This document shows, piece after piece, positions 7,089-10,992 of a DNA stretch of 10,992 nt (within the stretch, counting starts at the first letter, position 1; each line of letters opens with the position of its first letter). This stretch comes from Lentisphaeria bacterium. Lineage in GTDB: Bacteria; Verrucomicrobiota; Lentisphaeria; Oligosphaerales; Oligosphaeraceae. The position numbers and the translations under genes are program-made. The stretch spans positions 1 through 10,992 of the forward strand of contig JAEDMH010000077.1 in assembly GCA_016303095.1 (NCBI GenBank), written 5' to 3'. The notes under the pieces are model-generated. The model saw nothing but the letters and a program-made list of their open reading frames with translations. It was not told the origin of the DNA and did no database searches.

Positions 7089-7775
7089 ATGAGAACCTCT
7101 CCTCTCCTCGCCCTCCTCCTTCTCCTGGGAATCGCCCTCCAGGCCAACGACTCCCGCTGGGTCAAGAACGCCTACCAATGGCGGGCCGGCGGCACGGTCT
7201 GCACCCAGATCATCCCCCTCTACGGCGCCGATTTCCGCATTCACTACACCCAGCGACACAAGGGACCCCTGAAAATCACCCTGGTGGACGCCTCCCCTTC
7301 CTCCAAACCCCGCCCCTCTCGCCTGGTGGTGGACACCAAAAACCTCCTCTCCCCCGGACGACGGGACTACTCCGGATACCAGAAGGCCTATCTCATCGTG
7401 GAGGGGGACTCCCGGGGATGGGAAATCTCCGTGGATCTCTACCTGGATTCTCTGACCGAATGGAAATGGAAGAGCGCCCAGGAGGAGTCGGCCCAGACAA
7501 AGCTCGTCAAGCAGGGCTTCTGGGTGGGCGAAGGGAGCCAGCAGATCTCCTTCACCCCCAAGAGCCGCCCCTGGAAGCTAGTAGGACGGGGAGAGAAGCC
7601 CTTTCCCATGAAAATCACGGTGCGCACCCAGGATCAGCAGTTGCTCTTCCAGAGAATCACCCAAACGGCGCAAGGAGAATCCTGGGGCTGGTTCCACTCC
7701 GCCGTCCCGGTGACCATCACGGTGGAGGCTCCCCAGGAACTTCCCTGGTCTCTGGAAGCCCTGGTTCTCCCCTAA
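7089..7775 (+). CDS. Secreted protein of unknown function
   Basis: The 228-residue product begins with a clear type I signal peptide: MRTS, a Leu/Ala core at residues 5-17, and a probable cut after LQA (residue 19). The mature part alternates short beta-like strands (FRIHYTQ, LKITLVD, AYLIVEGD, WEISVDLYLD, MKITVRTQ, VPVTITVEAP) and is rich in Trp and Tyr. This suggests a beta-sandwich domain acting in the periplasm or outer envelope. It has a single Cys (residue 38), so no internal disulphide. I do not recognise a family or catalytic motif. It starts 26 nt after argH with a pyrimidine-rich leader and no Shine-Dalgarno, and ends 9 nt before the membrane-protein gene, so the two products probably act together. 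The signal peptide call is firm; function is unknown. Confidence 0.8.
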   Translation: MRTSPLLALLLLLGIALQANDSRWVKNAYQWRAGGTVCTQIIPLYGADFRIHYTQRHKGPLKITLVDASPSSKPRPSRLVVDTKNLLSPGRRDYSGYQKAYLIVEGDSRGWEISVDLYLDSLTEWKWKSAQEESAQTKLVKQGFWVGEGSQQISFTPKSRPWKLVGRGEKPFPMKITVRTQDQQLLFQRITQTAQGESWGWFHSAVPVTITVEAPQELPWSLEALVLP

Positions 7776-7784
7776 GCGTTCCCC

Positions 7785-9428
7785 ATGAACGCCCCCTCCC
7801 CGCTCCAGGAACACGCCCGCCGGGCCGCCAGCGCCCTGACGCTTGCCCTCTTCGGCTCCCTGGCCCTCCTCCACACCCTGTGGAGCGCCTGGTGCCTGGG
7901 ATGGCTCTCCACCACAGCCGCCGCCTACCTCCTGGTCATTGGAAGCCTCTCCCTCCTGGCCGGATACGGCACCCAGCTGGCCCGCTTCCACAAAACCCTC
8001 AATCCCCCTCCCTTCACCAGCGAGGAGAAGCTCCTCTACGCCGCCTACTGGTGCGCCGCGGCTTTCCTGGTGCTGAAGGTCCTGTGGCCCCGGGGCGGAT
8101 TTCTCGGCCCCCTCTCCGGCCCTTTGGCCATTCTAGAGGCGCTCCTCCTCTTCCTCCTCCTCCGGGAATTCCGGCAGGATGGCAGGGGGCTGGCCCTCTC
8201 TCTGACCACCTGCCTCCTCCATCTCCTGGGATGGTTCCTCCTGGGATGGCTCTTTCTCCACCTCCTGGATCTCTTCTGCGCCCCCCTCCTTCCGGAAGCC
8301 TCCTTCCGTCTCCTGGCCGGCTTCCCCCCGGGACTCCACCGGGGGCTGACAGCCCTTTTGGCCGCCGCCGGCCCGCTGCTCCCCCTTCTGGGCCTCCTGG
8401 CGGCAGGGGCCTCCTGGCTTCTCCGGCTCCAGCTGTTCCGCCGCTGCCTGCCAGAACCCGTTCCCCTGCTCCACCGGGGAGCCTGGTGCGCCCTAGCCCT
8501 CTTTCTCCTCTCCCTCCTCTTCTCCACGGCCAGCTACCTCTTCCTGAAGCACCGGTGGCAGGCGGCACGCCCTCCCGAAGACCGCGCCTCCCGGGAGGAG
8601 AGTCTTCAAGCCGGCACGCTGGCGCTTCGCCAGAAGGATCTGGGGAGGATGCTGGAACAGGTGGTGCTTCTCCAAGACACCCAGGACACCCCCTCTTCCC
8701 TCCTCTGGGACACCTTTCTTCAGGAAGCGGAGCGACAGCCGGAACGCCTCCCCTGGCCCCTCCCGGAATCTTCCCCGGATGAATCCGAGGAACTCCTCCA
8801 AGGGATGACGCCCGCCCTCCATGCCCTGGACGCCCTGGAGGAGAAGCTTGGCGAACATCCCCTGGGAATCCTGACCCCCGGCGTCTTCCGACTAGAGGAA
8901 TGGCGATTCCTCCACGCCCTGCAGCGACAGAATCTTTCCGATGCCCTCCTCTCTCTGGAGAAATTCCAGGCCCTGATTCTCCATGAGCTGACCTCGGACT
9001 CCTTCTTCCGACGCCTCCAGGCCGCCAGCCAGACCAAGCTATGGGCGCAGATGGCCCGGCTTCTCCCCCAGGAGCCCCAGGTCGCCCCCCTGGTCCAAAT
9101 CCTCCGGGACGCATGGGAAAACACTCCCGAGGGAGAGGCGCTCCAGGAAGCCCGGCGCCGTCCCCAACGGCAGTTGGAAGCCCTTCTCCTGGCTCCGGGA
9201 GGCGTGGACGCCCCCGCCCTCCTTCTCCCCTTCCCCGCCATGCTGGCCATGGCCGACTCCCTGGCCCTGGACAAGGCCCTCCAGGCTCCCACGCATCATC
9301 AAGAAGTGACCCTGCCCCGGGGCTTCAGTGGATTCTACACCCTCTCCACCTGCTTCTTCCTGAGCAAAACCTACTCCCAGGCACGGCTCCAGACCCTCAT
9401 CGCCCTGGACAGCCTCCTTGCGTCTTGA
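7785..9428 (+). CDS. Multi-pass membrane protein with a C-terminal helical domain, unknown function
   Basis: The 547-residue product has about seven hydrophobic segments in its first half, near residues 16-40, 44-64, 83-101, 110-127, 136-165 (long, possibly two), 187-215 and 232-255. A hydrophilic, helix-rich domain of about 290 residues follows (260-547). That domain holds repeated amphipathic helices (LRQKDLGRMLEQVVLL, LEEWRFLHALQRQN, LSDALLSLEKFQAL) that could be TPR-like, but no clear TPR consensus is seen. The membrane half is very Leu-rich. No transporter, kinase or protease motif was found. The gene lies 9 nt after the secreted-protein gene, with no Shine-Dalgarno, so translation may depend on the gene before it. 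A plausible but untested idea is an envelope complex in which the secreted protein meets the membrane half. An overlapping longer frame (6956-8782) is Pro/Gly/Arg-rich and is not a gene. Confidence 0.8.
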   Translation: MNAPSPLQEHARRAASALTLALFGSLALLHTLWSAWCLGWLSTTAAAYLLVIGSLSLLAGYGTQLARFHKTLNPPPFTSEEKLLYAAYWCAAAFLVLKVLWPRGGFLGPLSGPLAILEALLLFLLLREFRQDGRGLALSLTTCLLHLLGWFLLGWLFLHLLDLFCAPLLPEASFRLLAGFPPGLHRGLTALLAAAGPLLPLLGLLAAGASWLLRLQLFRRCLPEPVPLLHRGAWCALALFLLSLLFSTASYLFLKHRWQAARPPEDRASREESLQAGTLALRQKDLGRMLEQVVLLQDTQDTPSSLLWDTFLQEAERQPERLPWPLPESSPDESEELLQGMTPALHALDALEEKLGEHPLGILTPGVFRLEEWRFLHALQRQNLSDALLSLEKFQALILHELTSDSFFRRLQAASQTKLWAQMARLLPQEPQVAPLVQILRDAWENTPEGEALQEARRRPQRQLEALLLAPGGVDAPALLLPFPAMLAMADSLALDKALQAPTHHQEVTLPRGFSGFYTLSTCFFLSKTYSQARLQTLIALDSLLAS

Positions 9429-9559
9429 TCCTCCTCCCCTCCCCCCCCCTTTCTTTATTCCATCCCAACCCCGTCTCCCGCAGGCCGGGGGAAGTCGGTT
9501 ACATTGTCCCTTTTTCCTCTGGCCCCTCCTTTTTGTCCAAGCCCTCACCAAACACCTCC
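9429..9559 (+). other. Intergenic region with pyrimidine tract
   Basis: The 28 bases after the membrane-protein stop (9429-9456) are all pyrimidine, including nine C in a row. CCCCG (about 9468) can pair with CGGGG further on around a 12-nt loop, but no T-run follows, so I do not call an intrinsic terminator. A promoter for the next gene may be here; I could not identify its boxes. Confidence 0.4.
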
Positions 9560-10992
9560 ATGCGACACTGGCTTCCAGTACTCCTCCTTCTCTGCGCAGC
9601 CATCCTCTGCCCCGGACAGACTCCCAACGGCTACGTCACCGGCAAAGGCGTGGCTCTTCGGGCGCTTCCGGCCTCCTACTACGAGCGTCTGGCCATCCTG
9701 CCGGAGGGCACCCCCGTGGAGATTCTCTCCCAGCGTGGGGAAGAGGGGAACCAGTGGGTGCAGGTGCGTCTGCCCGTTCCTGTCTCGGGCTGGGTCCGGG
9801 GAGCAGAAATAGATGGGGACGGCGTGGTCATTCAGGAGAGTTGTCCGGTGCACACGGGCCCGGGGGAGAATTTCACCGCCTTCCATGAAGCCCGCCAAGG
9901 CGAGGTTCTCCAGCGGGAAGGGCGGCAGGACGGGGACTGGGTGTGCGTCCAAGCCCCTTCCCAGGCCACCGCCTGGATCAGCGCCGATTTCGTTGCCCGG
10001 GGAGCGAAGTCCCTTCCTCCCGTGTCCCTCCCTTCCCAGGAAAAGCTTCCTGCCCCCGTGGCCGTGGCAGGGGATTCCTCCCTGGCGGAGCTGCAGCGTC
10101 AAGCCCAGGAGCGGCAATCCGAGGTAGAGGCCCGGAGCCGGGAGTTGCAGGGGCTTCAGGAGAAGGCGCAGAAGCTTGAGGCGGAGCGTCTTGCGGCCCA
10201 GCAGAAGGCGGAGCAGGCGGCCCAGGCCCGGCAGGAGGCGTTGAAGCAGGCCGAGGCGGAGTACCAGACCTTGGAGAGTGAACGTCAGCAAGCCCAGGCC
10301 AAGGCCCGTCTGGTCCAGGAAGATTCCCAGCGATGGGCCTCGGAGGCCAAGAAGGCGGAGGAAAAGCTTCTGAAGCTCCAGGAGGAAGCCCGGCGCCAAG
10401 AGGAAGCCTACCTGGCGGAAGCCCAGGCCCTGGAGGAGGAACGGCAACGTTCCGATGCCCTGGCGAGGGAAAGTCTGGAAAAGGTGCGCCAAGCCCAGCA
10501 GGCCCGGGACGAGGCCCTCCTCCAGGCGGCACAGCTCCAGGAAAGCATGGCTCTCTTGGAGAAGGAAGTCCAGGAGACCGCCGCCAAGGCGGAACAATTG
10601 CGTCAGCAGCGTCAGCAATGGGAGGAAGCCGCCCAGACGGAGCAGAAACGTCTCCAGGACTTGCAAGCCCAGGAAGAGCAGACCCGTCTGAAGAATGCCG
10701 CCACCCAGGAGGAGTTGACCCAGCTCCTCACCGAACGGGAGAAGCTGGAGGCCCAGTTGAGCCTGACCCGGGATGCCAGCGAGCAGGCGCGTCTTCGTCA
10801 GAGCCAGGAGCAGGAGCAGGCGCGGAAGGAGGCCCAGGAGAGCCTGGAGGCCGCCCGAAAGGAGCTGGAAGCCTTGCAGCAGCGTCAGAAGGAGCTGGAG
10901 CAGGAGCGCGCCGCCGCCCAGGAAGCGTTAGCCAAGGAGAGCCAGGAGCAGGAGCAGGCGCGGAAGGAGGCCCAGGAGAGCCTGGAGGCCGC
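9560..10992 (+). CDS. Secreted protein with two SH3b domains and a long coiled coil (partial)
   Basis: The gene is cut by the right edge: 477 codons are visible with no stop. ATG 9560 gives a signal peptide with core LPVLLLLCAAILC (residues 5-17). Two bacterial SH3-like domains follow, at about 23-84 (YVTGKGVALRALP ... WVQVRL ... SGWVRGAEI) and 88-147 (CPVHTGPGENFTAFHEA ... DWVCVQ ... AWISADFV). After a Pro-rich linker (149-170), residues ~174 onward are an unbroken Gln/Glu/Ala/Lys/Arg coiled coil. SH3b domains commonly bind cell-wall peptides, so a periplasmic protein with a long rod is likely, but its role is unknown. LCAAILC is not a good lipobox, so a lipoprotein is possible but not favoured. 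No Shine-Dalgarno is seen. It lies 131 nt after the membrane protein and may have its own promoter. The coiled coil contains an exact internal duplication at the edge. Confidence 0.85.
   Translation, partial: MRHWLPVLLLLCAAILCPGQTPNGYVTGKGVALRALPASYYERLAILPEGTPVEILSQRGEEGNQWVQVRLPVPVSGWVRGAEIDGDGVVIQESCPVHTGPGENFTAFHEARQGEVLQREGRQDGDWVCVQAPSQATAWISADFVARGAKSLPPVSLPSQEKLPAPVAVAGDSSLAELQRQAQERQSEVEARSRELQGLQEKAQKLEAERLAAQQKAEQAAQARQEALKQAEAEYQTLESERQQAQAKARLVQEDSQRWASEAKKAEEKLLKLQEEARRQEEAYLAEAQALEEERQRSDALARESLEKVRQAQQARDEALLQAAQLQESMALLEKEVQETAAKAEQLRQQRQQWEEAAQTEQKRLQDLQAQEEQTRLKNAATQEELTQLLTEREKLEAQLSLTRDASEQARLRQSQEQEQARKEAQESLEAARKELEALQQRQKELEQERAAAQEALAKESQEQEQARKEAQESLEA
10801..10992 (+). 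repeat. Internal in-frame direct repeat in the coiled coil, period 138 bp
   Basis: A 54-bp sequence at 10801-10854 recurs without change at 10939-10992 and then meets the window edge, so the repeat may be longer and have more copies. The period of 138 bp keeps the frame (46 codons). The encoded block is SQEQEQARKEAQESLEAA, starting at residues 415 and 461. Identity at the DNA level suggests recent duplication or ongoing recombination. Confidence 0.9.

Noticed and set aside
6956..8782. 608-codon + strand frame overlapping argH end and the next two genes
   Set aside because: The translation is Pro/Gly/Arg/Ser-rich without domains, while another frame gives a signal-peptide protein and a membrane protein in tight succession.
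9545..10666. 373-codon minus-strand frame opposite the SH3b gene
   Set aside because: Leu/Gly-rich antisense of a Gln/Glu/Ala coiled coil. The + frame has a signal peptide and two SH3b domains.

Overview
The window joins two very different parts. Positions 1-3146 are the trailing part of a large CRISPR array: 44 intact, apparently identical 36-bp repeats, 44 full spacers of 33-37 nt, and a degenerate last repeat. The array runs off the left edge, and no cas gene lies in the window. From about 3731 to the right edge the DNA is GC-rich and codes entirely on the + strand: DNA polymerase III delta subunit (holA), a GAF-domain protein that overlaps it by 4 nt, argininosuccinate lyase (argH), a secreted protein of unknown function, a multi-pass membrane protein of unknown function, and a secreted SH3b plus coiled-coil protein cut by the right edge.

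The host is a bacterium with very GC-rich third codon positions. It uses few Shine-Dalgarno sequences and often has C/T-rich gene junctions. The gene set would fit the PVC group, perhaps Verrucomicrobiota, but that is an impression and not a demonstration. The CRISPR repeats are 50% GC, and many spacers are lower in GC than the flanking genes, as expected for spacers of foreign origin.

Layout: CRISPR array (1-3146); a short coding-like remnant with an internal stop, then a T8 run (3147-3320); a gene-poor stretch (3321-3730) with two GC-rich hairpins, a 37-bp direct repeat and a G-run tract; holA-GAF as a translationally coupled pair (3731-5613); a 63-nt pyrimidine tract; argH (5686-7062); the secreted and membrane pair (7089-9428), separated by 9 nt; then the SH3b/coiled-coil gene (9560 to edge), which ends in a 138-bp-period internal duplication.

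Replication (holA) and arginine biosynthesis (argH) are housekeeping functions. The three downstream envelope-type proteins are the poorly characterised part. The CRISPR array is the main accessory feature. Its repeat form suggests a single-effector system, type V-B or II-C, whose genes would lie to the left of the window. This assignment is unproven.
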